Source: Pictodentalium vernedei (Eukaryota > Mollusca > Scaphopoda > Dentaliida > Dentaliidae). Taken from it: a stretch of DNA of 64,000 nt. Both the position numbers and the translations under genes were made by a program. The DNA is taken from positions 186,001 to 250,000 of the forward strand of contig JAUFNR010000021.1 in assembly GCA_031216915.1 (NCBI GenBank). The letters run 5' to 3'. Shown here one piece after another: positions 11,256-22,455 of this stretch (positions are counted from its first letter, which is position 1; each line of letters starts with the position of its first letter). The notes under the pieces were generated by a model. That model saw nothing but the letters and a program-made list of their open reading frames with translations, ran no database searches and was not told the DNA's origin.

Positions 11256-14067
11256 CTGAATTTTACCTCACTGAGGTAAACTACACTACAAGTCGGAAAT
11301 AGCTGTAGGTAAACCGCAATTATCAAAAATTCAAAATATGTTGTTGGCATTTGCAATGCTCAAGTCATGCAATCAAAAATTTAGAACATCATTCCATTCA
11401 AACTATTGTCCATTGTTTGCCTCTTAGGGATAAAATTTCCAATTCGGCATATAATAGTGAAGACTGTCAAATAATAAATAACGCCGTGGATCTAATCACC
11501 ACGACATCGAGTGGTCGAGAGGATATTTAAAAATCATCTGATGTGAATATAATGCATAATCCATTCTATATTTGAAGAATTTGAAAGTCAAGTTAAAAAA
11601 AGTTTTTTCTGTGTTATTGTCGGTTGCAAGTTTTTAAGTAGGCCCACCAAAGGCAAAGAAAGCCTTCAAAATTTCAATACCGCTGCATCTGATGTCAAAG
11701 ACGTTTTTACAGATCACAACAAACTACAAATTCAACAAGACACTGTTGGACTTTATTTCTTAATGAAAAAAATTCCTATTCGACATTTATGAAGAAATAA
11801 TATGCCCTAAGTTAGTTTGGTTTCGCCAGTCGTCATATAAGCAAAAATTGTGCAGCTGTAATAAAAGTGTTGGGGGTGTGATTCAATTTCACGGCTCTAG
11901 AGCACAAAAAATTTTAAGAATTAGGCTAATCATACACCGTATGCCTGTATCTACATATACCAACTAAAATTAATGACGGCACTTGGAAGTCTTTTCATAT
12001 ATTCAGCGCCCTTGTGAAGACTCAATTGAGCCTTTCTCTTTGAAAAATAAGCTGTTACTGTATGTACAATAAGCCTATTTGTTTACATCAGATATGAACC
12101 CCCACCAGGAGAGGGAAGCTTGGGCAGGAAAAGAAGCAAGGAAGCAGAATATTAAATAAAGGGTAACAGACACTGTTGTGGACCACTTTCAAAACTGATG
12201 AAATTTCCCGGACTGCCCCCCTCCCACCTTCCACATGTACCAACAGTTAGGCCTACACACCGCCAACATTCTGTCCCACTACCCAGTATTCTTAGCCTCC
12301 CAGGTCCAATAATCGGTCACAGTTTAATGGAAGAAAATAACATGTTTTTCCAACACAGGTAAACAATTATCCTCTATCAAAACACCACTTTCACTTTCCA
12401 TAGCGTACCTGAGCAACTGATGAGTCATCCAACAATTTAAAGATATTAACAACACCTAGCTATAGGCAGAAAGCAGAAGTAATATGTTTCATATTTTTTT
12501 ACTGCCCACCCAGTGTTACCATACTAACCTGCACACATCTACTATCAGAACCGCATCCAAGAAAAATACAGAACTCCAAAATTAAACCGGCATGTAGGCC
12601 TACAGTTACTCAACTATGAGTTTCCCAGGCGTGGGTTAAATTCACTGATGCATTGGTAGCGAATTTCCACAACACAGGCGAAATGTTTACTAATACCTTA
12701 ATTAGCATGCCAGGTAACAAGGAAATTCAAATGAATAACGTGTGGGCTACTGTGATTTTCAGCAGTGCAAAAGCCCAAAACTGGAATGAAATGTTTATGT
12801 GAGGCGGTTGTTTTGTGGTGAATAAACATTTGAAGAAATATGCGAATGGGCATTTAATCTAATGAAATATGTTTTGTTGGGATAATGTACGTTAAAATTT
12901 TCATCGAACAAAACACAACGAAGAATGGTTCTGGACTTATTTTGTTTATTTGTATGCTAAACACAAAAATGTTAATTCTTGTCTGAACATGTGCTCTGTA
13001 CAAAACACGAGGTACCTTCTGCCCACCCAAGTTCGGACCTGCATGGAGTTGAAACCAAGTTCCATTTAAAATTCACGATACCAAGAGAAATCTTAGAGGA
13101 GTACATACACACACCGTGATTTAAATAAATGCACATCCTTGTCGGGAACCTTTGGAAGCAAAGAGTGCTGATCTACAGATGTAGACATTTATCTACTGCA
13201 ACAAAGAGATTGTGGGGGTGGGGGTGGGCATACTTAAACTTGCTCAACAGGCTCATTGGCGAGAAAGATGCAGTATTTTTTTCTCAGTAAACGTAGCCTC
13301 CCATTTGAATTTGAATTCAATTAACTTGGGCTGTTAAAAGAGTTTATTTTACCCTTAGCGGCTTTGCCTGACATCATCTTGGCATGCTGGGGTGGATATG
13401 GCCCTCTCATTGGGGTTTTTTTGAGACCCTTATTTGTTTCATATATATATATATATATTTATATGAAATAATTTAAAAAAATATATTGTGAGGGCATTGG
13501 GGGGGGGGGGGTGGGGGCAGGGTACATACCCCCCCCCCCCCCCCCCCCCCTTTCAGTTATGCCCCCACCCCTAGTGATGTGGCCTAATTATTGATGCCTT
13601 TCTCAACTTATAAGTTATGGACACAAGCAGAGTCAAGGTCAAGTAAATTGCCTTTTTTTTGTCTCGAATTTCACAATTTTTTCCGGGGCCATTAAAGCCA
13701 TTCTCAAAATATTTAATTCAATTGCATGAATACTTAATTACTTTTCGGGGTGCATTGTCAGACCCAGAGCATTGTTTCTTGTAAACAATAACTTCAGAAG
13801 GCCTGCATAATAAAAGGAAGCTGATTGATTTGTACGCCCGGCACTTAATCCAATTTTGGTGAGTGTCTAATTGCCACCAGTTTAATTACAAAACAAACTA
13901 CTGTAATTATTAACCACCTGTGAAAACACGAAAGGGGGATGGTTACTGCTATTCTAAGAGTGCTTTTTTTTTCATTGGGTGTTTTCTTTTTATCTGAACT
14001 ACCCACTATTTGAATGGCAGGAGGGGATTTGCTGCATTTAAATGATTCACATTTTTAAAAATGTTGA
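11256..14067. other. Intron, no gene seen
   Basis: No supported coding region. It contains an (AT)n run at about 13441-13457, a G run at 13500-13516 and a C run at 13531-13551. GC content is low and there is no repeat relative elsewhere in the window. Confidence 0.45.
13441..13555. repeat. Low-complexity cluster: (AT)n, poly(G), poly(C)
   Basis: An alternating AT run is followed within 60 bp by a G run of about 12 and then a C run of about 20. The G and C runs could pair with each other in single-stranded DNA or RNA. Confidence 0.85.
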
Positions 14068-14259
14068 CGTCAAAATGTAAATGCACAACAACAAAAGACT
14101 CGGCAATCACCCACAACCACTCCAGACTCGGCTAGGACCAGACCCTACAAAACTCAGCAACCACCATCAGGCAGCCCACCAACAACACCAACTACCACTG
14201 TCTCTCCTTCCAAACCTCCACCTCTGAAAAAGAAGCAGAAAAGACACAAGCGCTGCTAA
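14068..14259 (+). other. Pro/Thr/Gln-rich open frame with basic C-terminus
   Basis: The frame is open from just after a TGA (14065-14067) to TAA at 14257-14259. It reads QQQKTRQSPTTTPDSARTRP, then PPTTPTTTVSPSKPPPLKKK and QKRHKRC. The Lys/Arg cluster resembles a nuclear-localisation or RNA-binding tail. There is no start codon and no obvious splice acceptor, so it may be a 3'-terminal exon, a decayed transposon ORF or chance composition. Confidence 0.2.
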
Positions 14260-14985
14260 CAACCCACAACTTCTCCTCCTTTACCACGGTCTGACACTTT
14301 CAAATTCTACAGCTAATGAGGGTCGAAAGGGGCTTGCTCCCCAAATCGTCCCTGCGTGCCTTCGGCACGCAAAACCATTTGATTCGTAAATGCACCCACA
14401 GACATTGAAACATTTTGTAATGTACAATGGAAGCATGAGGAAAAGGTCGAGTCTCAGTAGCAACACACAAGAAAATAATATTACATAGTTTAAAAGGAAA
14501 AAGTTATTTGCAAATTGTTCTTTTGCTTGCCGAGGAGGATGATTCCAAAGTAGATGCTCGGACTTTTGGGGGGATAATAAAGAAATACCAAAATACTGGG
14601 ATGATAGTGGATGAAAAAAGGATCGGAAGACCAAGCTTTCTGAATGACAGGTCTGTGCCACTATGCTCACAATATTGAATGGCAAAATTTTCAGGGAGTG
14701 TGGAAGGAGAAGACAAGTTCTCTAGATGAAGAAACTCAGTTTGCTTCATTATTTCAAACGAAAAATTCAAGTGGAAGCCATGCAGAATATGGGTCAAACT
14801 GAATAGGGACATATTGTCTTGGTACCTGACGCATGTGTTGAGCAACTATCTTGTCACATACAATCGGCATGTGTGTTTGTTTTTTTTTGACAATCTCTTC
14901 CCTTAGAAATCGGTGCATTTTTTTTAATATTATGGCGAATAAATAACTAAAACTCATTCTGTTGTTTTTTATATCACATGAACAT
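14260..14985. other. Intron, no gene seen; short hairpin near 14355
   Basis: Contains a small perfect hairpin (GCGTGCC, TTC, GGCACGC) near 14352-14369. Minus-strand ORFs here (14281-14685, 14504-14845) show no domain and overlap each other in different frames, so I do not call them genes. Confidence 0.4.
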
Positions 14986-15231
14986 TTCTTATCAACCTAC
15001 CTCAATTGTTTACTACAGGCTTGCTCTACAGTGGAAGAACCTAACTCGGATAAAATGCTCTCTATTTTAATCTTTCCCAAGATTTGGGAAAGAAAAGTGG
15101 TGTAAAAACACCACGAAAAAATAAGCCAAAACTGGGCCGAGCGCCATCGACGCACACCCAGTATGGGACACTCTTCCATAGTACAAATCCATGACTTCCG
15201 TAACAGTGCGCAATGCGTCAATTTGTCATTC
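14986..15231 (+). repeat. Element E left inverted terminal repeat
   Basis: Starts TTCTTATCAACCTACCTCAA and runs through GCGCCATCGACGCACACCC and CAGTGCGCAATGCGTCA. It is the inverted counterpart of 21120-21386. The NRF-1-like palindrome of the other elements is only partly present (TGCGCAATGCGT). Confidence 0.9.
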
Positions 15232-15699
15232 TTTTTCTATCCGAGGCACGAGCAGGATGTGTTTCCGCCATTTGCATTATGAAACAGTGATAATTCAACT
15301 CGTGGATAATGGTTTTCCTGTGACTGGAATTATGGATCTGAAGATCGTATAATAACAGGACTGTGTTTTATATATTCTCGTTTATATTTTCAACCACATT
15401 CTCATTGTTTATTTTTTACTATTCTGTTTTCGCGAATGTTTTGTTTGCGACATCGTGTCATCGCGATTCGACAATGAATTTTTTGGTTGATAAAAATTTG
15501 TTATTGGAGTAGGTGTCGGCCGTCTGGTTCTGCCACCTTCTCTCGTAGTTGAGAGTGTTTTTCTACTTCCAGTTTCTGTTGAGTTCACCTTTTTCTTGTA
15601 CTGCTCTCACCTCTGTTCTTTCCGGTTCGGTTCCTTTAGGGCAATTCCTTTTGCCCTCGCCATTGGTGCGTTCTCGTGTCCATTTCGTCCGCACCCACG

Positions 15700-16070
15700 G
15701 GTGGTGTGGAATGCTGTCGATTCGACCACGTCTGATGTGAGTTTACCCCCTCCGTGGGGGATGTGCAGCTTCTCCCGCCCCTGTGGGGTACTGTCGTTTT
15801 GGGGCCCCCCGACTCGACCATGTCTGGTGTGAGTTTGACCCCCTCCGTGGGGGATGTGCAGCTCCTCCCGCTCCCGCGGGGGGATAGTGAGCACTATCAT
15901 TTCGGGTCACCCGATTCAACCACGTCTGATGAGAATTGCTCCCCCTCCGTGGGGGATGTGCAGCTCCTCCCACACCAGCGGGGGTGGGGACCACTGTCGT
16001 TTCGGGGCTTCCCGATTCGACCATGTCTGGTGAGAGTTATTCCCCTTCCGTGGGGAATGTGCAGTGTTTT
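15700..16070 (+). repeat. ~97-bp tandem repeat in the 5' part of element E
   Basis: GTGGGGGATGTGCAG recurs at about 15756, 15850 and 15951 with a variant (GGGGAATGTGCAG) near 16051, each following CGACCATGTCTGGTG-type text. Four GC-rich units lie where the gag 5' region would be. The ORFs on both strands here arise from the repeat. Confidence 0.8.
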
Positions 16071-16355
16071 ACCATGGCGGATACTGCGGGAGCTGTTGGT
16101 TTTCTGGTGTAGAGATGCCTGGTTCCGGGACTATGCGCCCTCTCCAGTCGACATCTGAGGCTGTCACTAGTGTTGTGACTCCTCCTTTGGAGGCCGAGCT
16201 TGGTGGCGCTCTCCGCTTTTCCGCCAGTTCCAACAGCTCCCATCGTATCTGCTGCTACTGCTGTTCCGTCTACAACGTCATTGGGCACCGTTTTTAGCCG
16301 GCCTCGGCTTCTCCCTGCCAGGGTCTGCAGGGATGTCTGTAGTGTGGTTGTGGGG

Positions 16356-16596
16356 TTTCGGCCTCAGCCTTCCCAGACTTCCACTCGGCGAAGTCATATG
16401 GGGCTGCCGACTGAACCCCCTACTGTGTCCTCTCAGCCATTGAGCACAGTAGTTTTATACCTGCAGTGGTCTGCGGTGTCTGGTTGTGTAGACGTGGGGG
16501 TATCGGCCTCAGCTTTCCCTGACTTCAACTCGGCGAAGTTAGAAGTGGCTGCCGGCTGGACCCTCTCCTGTGGTCTCTGCACTGTCGAGCACCACA
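16356..16596 (+). repeat. Diverged direct duplication (~150-bp period) in element E
   Basis: CGGCCTCAGCCTTCCC followed by ACTTCCACTCGGCGAAGT at about 16360 is repeated as CGGCCTCAGCTTTCCC and ACTTCAACTCGGCGAAGT at about 16506. It extends through a CTGTG...GAGCACAGTAG / GAGCACCACAG block. Confidence 0.65.
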
Positions 16597-17164
16597 GTTG
16601 TCATTGGATTCGGTTGTTCTTAGTGGGACACTATGAACTCCGTGGCGTTTCCGTCCACTCATTCTGGCCACACGACCAGTTTTTGGGGGTCCAACGTCTT
16701 TTGTGCAGCCTGGACCTTCTGCCCTGCAGAGGTCAGCGGTGACTCATGAGTTCCTGCTATGTTGATCCTCGGGGTGTGTCACACCCCTATACACGTCTGC
16801 CTTCAGACGTTTTCGGCTGCCGCCCGTCGTCCCACGGCGGGTCTTTTGGAGGATCGTGACCCTTCGCTGGTTAAGAGGGTCAGAGGTGAAGCCACTTTGC
16901 CAGTTTGTTCCCCTGTCGAACCGGCCAGTACGGGCAATGAGCTTAGGGAGGCCCTCTCCTTACTCACTCAGGTTCTGTCAAAGAGCCTTCCCATTGCTTC
17001 CAGCGTGGCAGCGAGTGGTCTCCAGGCACCCCCTATGGCGCCGCCTCCCGGGATTAGAAACAGGCCGCTTTCTGATCCCCCCTGGTGTTCCGACACCATG
17101 GGAGGCGTCGGCTGGTTTGCCCACGATGGGCTATGTGTCTTCCGACTAAGGGGAAGGGTCAGAC

Positions 17165-18069
17165 ATGCTTGATGTCGAGAGCCCGCAGTCTTCGGACTTG
17201 GGGGCAGCTCTTGATTTTGTGTTTGGGTTCCTTCCAGATCTCAAACCATCTAACCAGTCGACAGTGTCAGCCAGGCCGCGATCATCGGTCGCGCGCCAAC
17301 AGTCTATGGAGCAACCTGCTTCTGGGTGTCTTCGACCGTGCCCGTCGGTACAGTTGGTTGAAGCATTTTCAGCCTGGCCTCCAAGCTTAGTTCCAAGGCT
17401 ATGAAGGCTCCGTTCTTCACCAGGGTTGACACCTTTTTGCCTCCGGCGCGTTATCGTTCCTACGATTCCGCCAGTCCGTCGGTCTACCAGACTTTGACGG
17501 TTTTGGATCAGGACTCCAATTCCCTCGGGCTTTTCAAGTCCAAGTCTGCCGTCATTCCGATGACGACTCTGGAGTCCACATTGGGCTTATCGAGAGAGAT
17601 GCTTGGTATGCTTTCTCTCTCCGATCACGTCGTCTCAGCTTTAGCTGCTTATCTGCCTTCAGATAAGTTTGACGAGGTACAGGCTCCTTTGCGTGTGCTG
17701 TCCAAGGCGCTCATGCATCTTACTCACATGCATGCCTGTCACACGGCTGATCTGGAATTAGTTCAAAGGGACTCTGTGCTGGACACAGGCCGATCCCTTC
17801 CTGAGGAGCAGTGCGCTACTCTTCGATCTGCTTTTTTGGCAGGTCCGCAACTTTTCCATGGTTCTGTGTTGACGGTCTGGGATGACGTCCTACGTCATTC
17901 CAACGATCAGCTGCTGTTTCTTCAGCTTGATCAGCCTTCTGGGGTAGGCACGGGCCGTTCCAAGCCTAACAAGTACCCTCTGCTTCCTCTGCGAAGCAAA
18001 GGGGCTGATCCTTCTGCCACCGCTTCTACTTCTTACTCAAGGGGTAAGGGTAAGCGTTGGCAGTCTTGA
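17165..18069 (+). pseudogene. Element E gag-like capsid remnant
   Basis: Two frames cover this region: 17165-17404 (with ALDFVFGFLPDLKPS, matching AVDFIRHFLPQVVPS of element C gag) and 17401-18069. The second carries TTLESTLGLSREMLGMLSLS, SDHVVSALAAYL and a TADLELVQRDSVLDT segment that aligns with VANLELVRRDAALAT in element C. A frameshift near 17400 separates them. The protein would be the structural gag of the element. Upstream text (about 16060-17160) is probably the gag N-terminal part but is too broken to read. The C-terminal YSRGKGKRWQS is basic, as in many nucleic-acid-binding gags. Confidence 0.7.
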
Positions 18070-18236
18070 GGGAAGTCCCAGGATTCTTCATTCAGTGGAG
18101 GAGGTGTTTTCTCCTCTCGCGAGCCTCGTCGGGGTTCGCAATGAAGGTCCTCACCTCGACTCGTCCCAGGTTGGAGGAAGGATAGCAGAGTTCGCAGATC
18201 GTTGGACCACCATCACATCTGATCCTTGAATGTTAG

Positions 18237-19671
18237 ATGTTGTTTGGTCCGGGCTGCGAATATCCTTCCGACGGCACTCCTCTCTGTCCAGGGTGCCTTT
18301 TCCAACCACAGTTCCTTCAGACATTTTACGTCGGGAACTTTTGTCCACGGAAGATAGACAATCTCCTGACAAAGGGGGCGATTGAGGTCATCAAGAACAT
18401 TAGGTCAGTGGTTTCTATTCCCGCCTGTTCTTGGTGCCGAAGAAGGACGGCCGACTCCGACCGGTTCTCGATCTGAGCTTCCTGAACCAGTCTATCATTG
18501 CTCCCAAGTTCAGCATGGAGACTTTCAGGTCGGTCCTCCGTTCAATTCACCAGGGAGATTTCGCTTCCAGCTTCGACCTGCGAGACGCTTACTTTCATGT
18601 TTCGATTCATTGGACGTTACGGAAGTATCTCAGGTTCGTTTTTCTGGGACGAGTTTACCAGTTCAAGGCCATGCCTTTCGGCCTCAACCTGGTTCCTTGG
18701 GCCTTCACCAGACTGATGTCGCATGTGATAGCTTTCCATCGCACACAGTCCAGGGTGACTACTTCGGCATATCTGGACGATATCCTCCAGGGGCATTCCA
18801 ATGCTGCCTTACTGGAGTCGGATGTCGCCACTCTGTTGAGCTTGCTCACGTCGCTACGTTTCAGAGTCAACGAGGAGAAGTCGGACCTGGTCCCTTCTCA
18901 GTCGTTTTGTCATCTGGGGATGGCTTTCTGCACACAATTCAATTTGGTGGCGGTTCCCCAGGCCAAGGCTGTGATTCTCTCAGCTTTTGCTCCGACTCTG
19001 TCCCAGTCCACTTCCGCGACGGCTCGGAGTTTTCTCCGGCTCATCGGTCTCTGCTGTTTGGTGACGGATTTCATTCCTCTAGGTCGGCTGCGTGTCAGAC
19101 CTCTCCAACACTTTCTGCTCAGTCGTTGGAGGCCGAATGTAGATTTTCTGGATCTGGTGCTTCAGTTTCCAGAATATCTTTATCCTCACCTTTCTCCTCA
19201 GGGTGCATGTCCAGTGGCTTTCGCAGGGTGTTCCGTTGGACTTACCCACGTCCGATCGCGTTCTGATGGCAGATGCCAGCGATCTCGGATGGGGTGCGAC
19301 GTTGGATCCTCTAGGTCTTTCCATTCACGGGATGTGGGACCAGGATCATGCAGCTCTACACATCAACCAGAAGGAGCTTCTTGCTCTTCTTCTGCGTTTC
19401 AGGCAGTGGATCCCTCACCTGTCAAATCGCCAGGTCCTTCTGTTGTCCGACCATTGGTTGCTTACATTCGGAACCAGGGCGGCACGCACTCTGTTCCAAT
19501 GTACGAATTGGCTTGGGATCTTATACTGCTCGCTCAGGATGTCCACGCCGGGTGGCTGTTCGTCACATTCCCGGTCGCCTGAACGTCCTAGCTGACTCCC
19601 TGTCCCGTCGGGGCAGGGTCATTTCCACCCGGAGGATGCTCCACATGGCAGGTTCCATCGATCTCTTGTGA
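18237..19671 (+). pseudogene. Element E reverse transcriptase and RNase H remnant
   Basis: The RT core reads in the frame of 18431-19582: LFLVPKKDGRLRPVLDLSFL, SSFDLRDAYFHVSI, MPFGLNLVPWAFTRL and the catalytic SAYLDDIL (YLDD at 18770-18781). The preceding GAIEVIKNIRS lies one frame off (shift near 18410). RNase H begins in another frame at about 19203 (QGVPLDLPTS, then MADASDLGWG and INQKELLAL). It shifts back near 19450 for VAYIRNQGGTHSVPM and again near 19540 for HIPGRLNVLADSLSRRG. With four frame changes it cannot make an active polyprotein. The active-site residues themselves survive, which suggests decay after a period of normal function. Confidence 0.85.
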
Positions 19672-19675
19672 CTCG

Positions 19676-20000
19676 TTGGAACCATCCGGTGGACACTTTC
19701 GTGTCCCCGTGTCCAGATGCTGTGGCTTTCGCCGTGGACGCTCTGGTCCTCCTTTGGGATGGTCTTGTCGGCTACGCCTTCCTACCGGTTCCGATTCCAC
19801 CTCAGGTTCTCACCCAGATATGAACCTGCAGTCATCGAATCCTTTCGATCACACCCGTCGCTTCGGTGGGTGTGGATCAATCTGCTCCGCTCTCTGTTAG
19901 CGGCAGTTCCGGCATGTCTCCCTCTACCTCGCGACTTTCTTTGCCAAAGTCGCCCAAGGAGGTTTTCAAGTTGACCCGACTTCATTGTGCCTTCGCACAT
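19676..20000 (+). pseudogene. Element E MT-like segment after RNase H
   Basis: Reads RWNHPVDTFVSPCPDAVAFA then VDALVLLWDGLVGYAFLPVP, aligned with the element C segment NNPLQTYVSPCLDPRAFAVD. This conserved post-RNase H block of DIRS1-like elements is regarded as related to DNA methyltransferases; the catalytic motif here (YAFLP) is degenerate. The frame closes soon afterwards. Confidence 0.6.
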
Positions 20001-20094
20001 GTCTTTTATCGGGTCCTGTCTCCTCCATAGTGGTTTTTCGAGACACGCAGTGGAGTTGCTTTTCTTCAAGGAGGCACTGACTCCACTGGTTTAG

Positions 20095-20760
20095 CCTCTG
20101 TGGCTAAGTGGAAGATTCTTCTGTCGATGGTGTGCGATCACTCTGTTGCTTCTGTCACTCCTTCGATCACACCGCTTGTGGAGTTTCTGGTATATGTTTG
20201 TTTCTGGGGGTCTCCAGCAATGGGTACATGTCCATGCTTCGGAGACATTTTTTTCCTATGTGATACCGCATTGTTTCGACACTCATCCTTGCCTCTCCAA
20301 GCTTGTTCAGCTCTTTTCCTTGAAAAGGCCTAGAACTTTGCAGTTTACTCCAAGATGGTCACTTTCTTTGGCGCTGCTCTGCTTGGGGGTGGGGGGTGTT
20401 CACGCCTTTATCCTGGATGAATATGTGTTTTCCCGCATGCCAGATCTCTCCTGCATCCATTTCTTGATGGACTTGTCTTGCTATTCGTGCAGCGTCCGCT
20501 CGTCTAGCTACTGGTGATTGTATTACCAATTGTTTTTTCTGCCACGAGGTGCGTGCATTGTCTTCCTCTTTTAATAACTCTCATGTTGTCGGATAACTGA
20601 TGTTATACTGGCAGCCTTCTGGAGAAATGCTACATTCTCCTTTTATCTGCGACAGCTTGCCGGAGCCGACAGAGAACCTTGGGGCCCTCTTTCTTCGGCT
20701 CAGGATGTTGTCTATCCAAGCTTTTCAGCTTTTTTCAGGGTCAGTTCCAGCTTTGTGCTG
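20095..20760 (+). pseudogene. Element E tyrosine recombinase remnant
   Basis: The N-terminal portion VAKWKILLSMVCDHSVA aligns with AAKWKVFRRWCRDHSVD in element C, and RPRTLQFTPRWSLSLALL aligns with RPRTLRLIPKWNLAWVLL. The C-terminal portion keeps LAIRAASARLAT, the H-x2-R motif as CHEVRALSSS (about 20540) and the Tyr segment FSFYLRQLAG (about 20640). The roughly 150 residues between, which include the first catalytic Arg (ARRVSEL in C), are missing. Frameshifts also separate the parts. The enzyme would have integrated the element's circular DNA; this copy cannot. Confidence 0.75.
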
Positions 20761-20939
20761 TTACTGCCCTTTCTGTCTGTGCGTCGCACTTCACCATACG
20801 CCTCATCTTTCATTGGCTTTTCTAATGTTTGTGATGCTATGGTTTGATAGGCCTAGGGATCTCTTCCTCTGTCCACGGTCCCAGTGCTATTGAGTTATGT
20901 GTGGGTTGGTTATGTGATTCCCTCCAGCCTTTTGTCTAT

Positions 20940-21035
20940 TCAGCCTGTAGTAAACAATTGAGGTAGGTTGATAAGAAGTATAAATTTTATAGTAAATTTC
21001 CTTTCTTATTATACCTACCGAAATTGTTTACATGG
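20940..21035 (+). repeat. Element E internal complementary region
   Basis: TAAACAATTGAGGTAGGTTG and ATAAGAA are the reverse complement of the left end. After GTA come TAAATTTTATAGTAAATTTC and CTTTCTTATTATACC, the reverse complement of the right end. The abutted order matches the DIRS1 model, in which this region bridges the two termini for circle formation. Confidence 0.9.
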
Positions 21036-21119
21036 AGGCCCCCCCCCCCCCCGTCTTCTTATTCGGGTAAGAATCCTTCCTCCCCACTGATCACATAACT
21101 CCTGTGTTGTTTGGAATCA

Positions 21120-21386
21120 AAAGAATGACGCATTGCGCACTGTTACGGAAGTCGTGGATTTGTACTATGGAAGAGCGTCCCATACTGGGTGTGCGCCGAT
21201 GGCGCTCGGCCCAGTTTTGCCTTATTTTTTCGTGGTGTATTTACACCACTTTTCTTTCCCAAATCTTGGGAAAGATTAAAATAGAGAGTATTTTATCCGA
21301 GTTAGGTTCTTCCACTGTAGTGCAAGCTTGTAGTAAACAATTTCGGTAGGTATAATAAGAAAGGAAATTTACTATAAAATTTATAC
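21120..21386 (+). repeat. Element E right inverted terminal repeat
   Basis: Inverted counterpart of the left repeat, ending TTTACTATAAAATTTATAC. It extends beyond the left repeat by a terminal AT-rich segment, as is typical for DIRS1 right ends. A C run (about 21040-21052) lies between it and the internal complementary region. Confidence 0.9.
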
Positions 21387-21436
21387 ATTCATCCAATGAA
21401 GGAAAGCAAACAGAAAATCAATTTACCCCAAAGTGA

Positions 21437-21570
21437 CTAGGGCTTCACGGTATTGGAGATTGCAGTACCGGTAACGGTATTGAAAAAAATACCGCGGTAT
21501 ACCGGTATATCGTCAACACTAACGAGAAGTAAGTTTCAGTTTTGAATTGAAAACAAGTCTTGTGTCACGA
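21437..21570. repeat. Possible end of a hAT-like MITE
   Basis: TAGGGCTTCACGGTATTGG followed by a palindromic ACCGCGGTATACCGGTATA stretch looks like the end of a hAT-type MITE. I could not find the other end or a target duplication. Confidence 0.3.
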
Positions 21571-21599
21571 TAAAATTAAATTCTTTTAAATGACAAAAT

Positions 21600-22250
21600 A
21601 ATTGGTATACAACATCCTTAGGGAAGGGAGATTCCGGTTTGTTCAAGCCAAGTCCCTGGGTTCATATTTCGGCTCCCTATGGGAGCCCAAATTGTAACTT
21701 TGTTCAATATGAGGAATATTCTTTAAAAATCTCTTTCTTCCGATCCAGCAGTCAGAATCTTTTGATATTTGGTGTATATTTCCTTAGGGAGGTGTGATTC
21801 AAGTTTGTTCAGGGGGCATTTTTTGTGCCCAGTGGGAACCTCAGGAGCCAAAAATAGAAACAAATTCAAATACCCATAGCCTTCCCATTCCCCATTTATT
21901 CTCAAATTACAAAACACTGAAAAATTATATTTAGTATCTAAAATTATTAGGGTTAACACGAATTGTAACTTTGTTCAATATGAGGAATATTCTTTAAAAA
22001 TCTCTTTGTTCAGATCGAGCAGTCAGAATCTTTTTATATTTGGTGTATATCATTCATAGGGAGGTGTGATTCAAGTTTGTTCAGGGGGCAGTTTTTGTGC
22101 CCAGTAGGAACCCAAGGAGCAAAAAATAAAAACAAATTCAATACCCATTGAACCATTGAGCCTTCCCATTCCCCATTTATTCTCAAATCACAGAACACTA
22201 AAAAATTATATTTAGTATCCAAAATTATTAGGATTAATATACACTTTTAC
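21600..22250 (+). repeat. Family-1 monomers with a local duplication
   Basis: Two copies of a block (TTGTAACTTTGTTCAATATG to ATATTTAGTATCTAAAATTA) lie at about 21690-21955 and 21962-22230. They carry family-1 markers such as GTGATTCAAGTTTGTTCAGG. Confidence 0.7.
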
Positions 22251-22424
22251 TCCCCCGTGGGAACTCTGAAAGTGCAGCAGTGCTTGTTTACTGTGGTAAA
22301 CAAGTTCCGTTACACTGGTAAAATAGGACCCAGTCACCAATGCTTGTGGTGGAAGTCCTCTAAAATGGGCAACATGGGTATAAACGATTTACAAAACCTT
22401 ATCTCCATGTTGTGGTCACGATTA

Positions 22425-22455
22425 GAATATGTGACCTTAAACACCAATAAATAGG
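22425..22455 (+). mobile_element. Possible SINE 3' tail
   Basis: GTGACCTTAAACACCAATAA followed by ATA matches the 3' end of the 5S SINE at 52610-52640 (GACCTTAAACACCAATAAAT). The upstream body is not recognisable. Confidence 0.4.

Larger units (their letters stand above)
14986..21386 (+). mobile_element. DIRS-type retrotransposon E (6.4 kb, decayed)
   Basis: Inverted terminal repeats (14986-15231 and 21120-21386) and an internal complementary region near 20945-21030 define a DIRS1-class element. The internal region is the reverse complement of the left end joined to the reverse complement of the right end, as expected for a circle-junction template. Between them lie gag, RT, RNase H, MT-like and tyrosine recombinase remnants in the + direction. 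The coding half is markedly GC-rich against its AT-rich surroundings. There are many frameshifts, and the recombinase lacks its first catalytic section. The lineage is clearly distinct from A/B/C in sequence but has the same gene order. Confidence 0.9.

Noticed and set aside
14281-14845. Minus-strand ORFs of 134 and 113 residues
   Set aside because: They overlap in different frames, show no motifs, and have no splice context or repeat relative to support them.
15607-16024. Minus-strand ORFs with repeated GGAAHPPRRG-type text
   Set aside because: They are read-through of the 97-bp GC-rich tandem repeat inside element E; the plus strand carries the element's genes.
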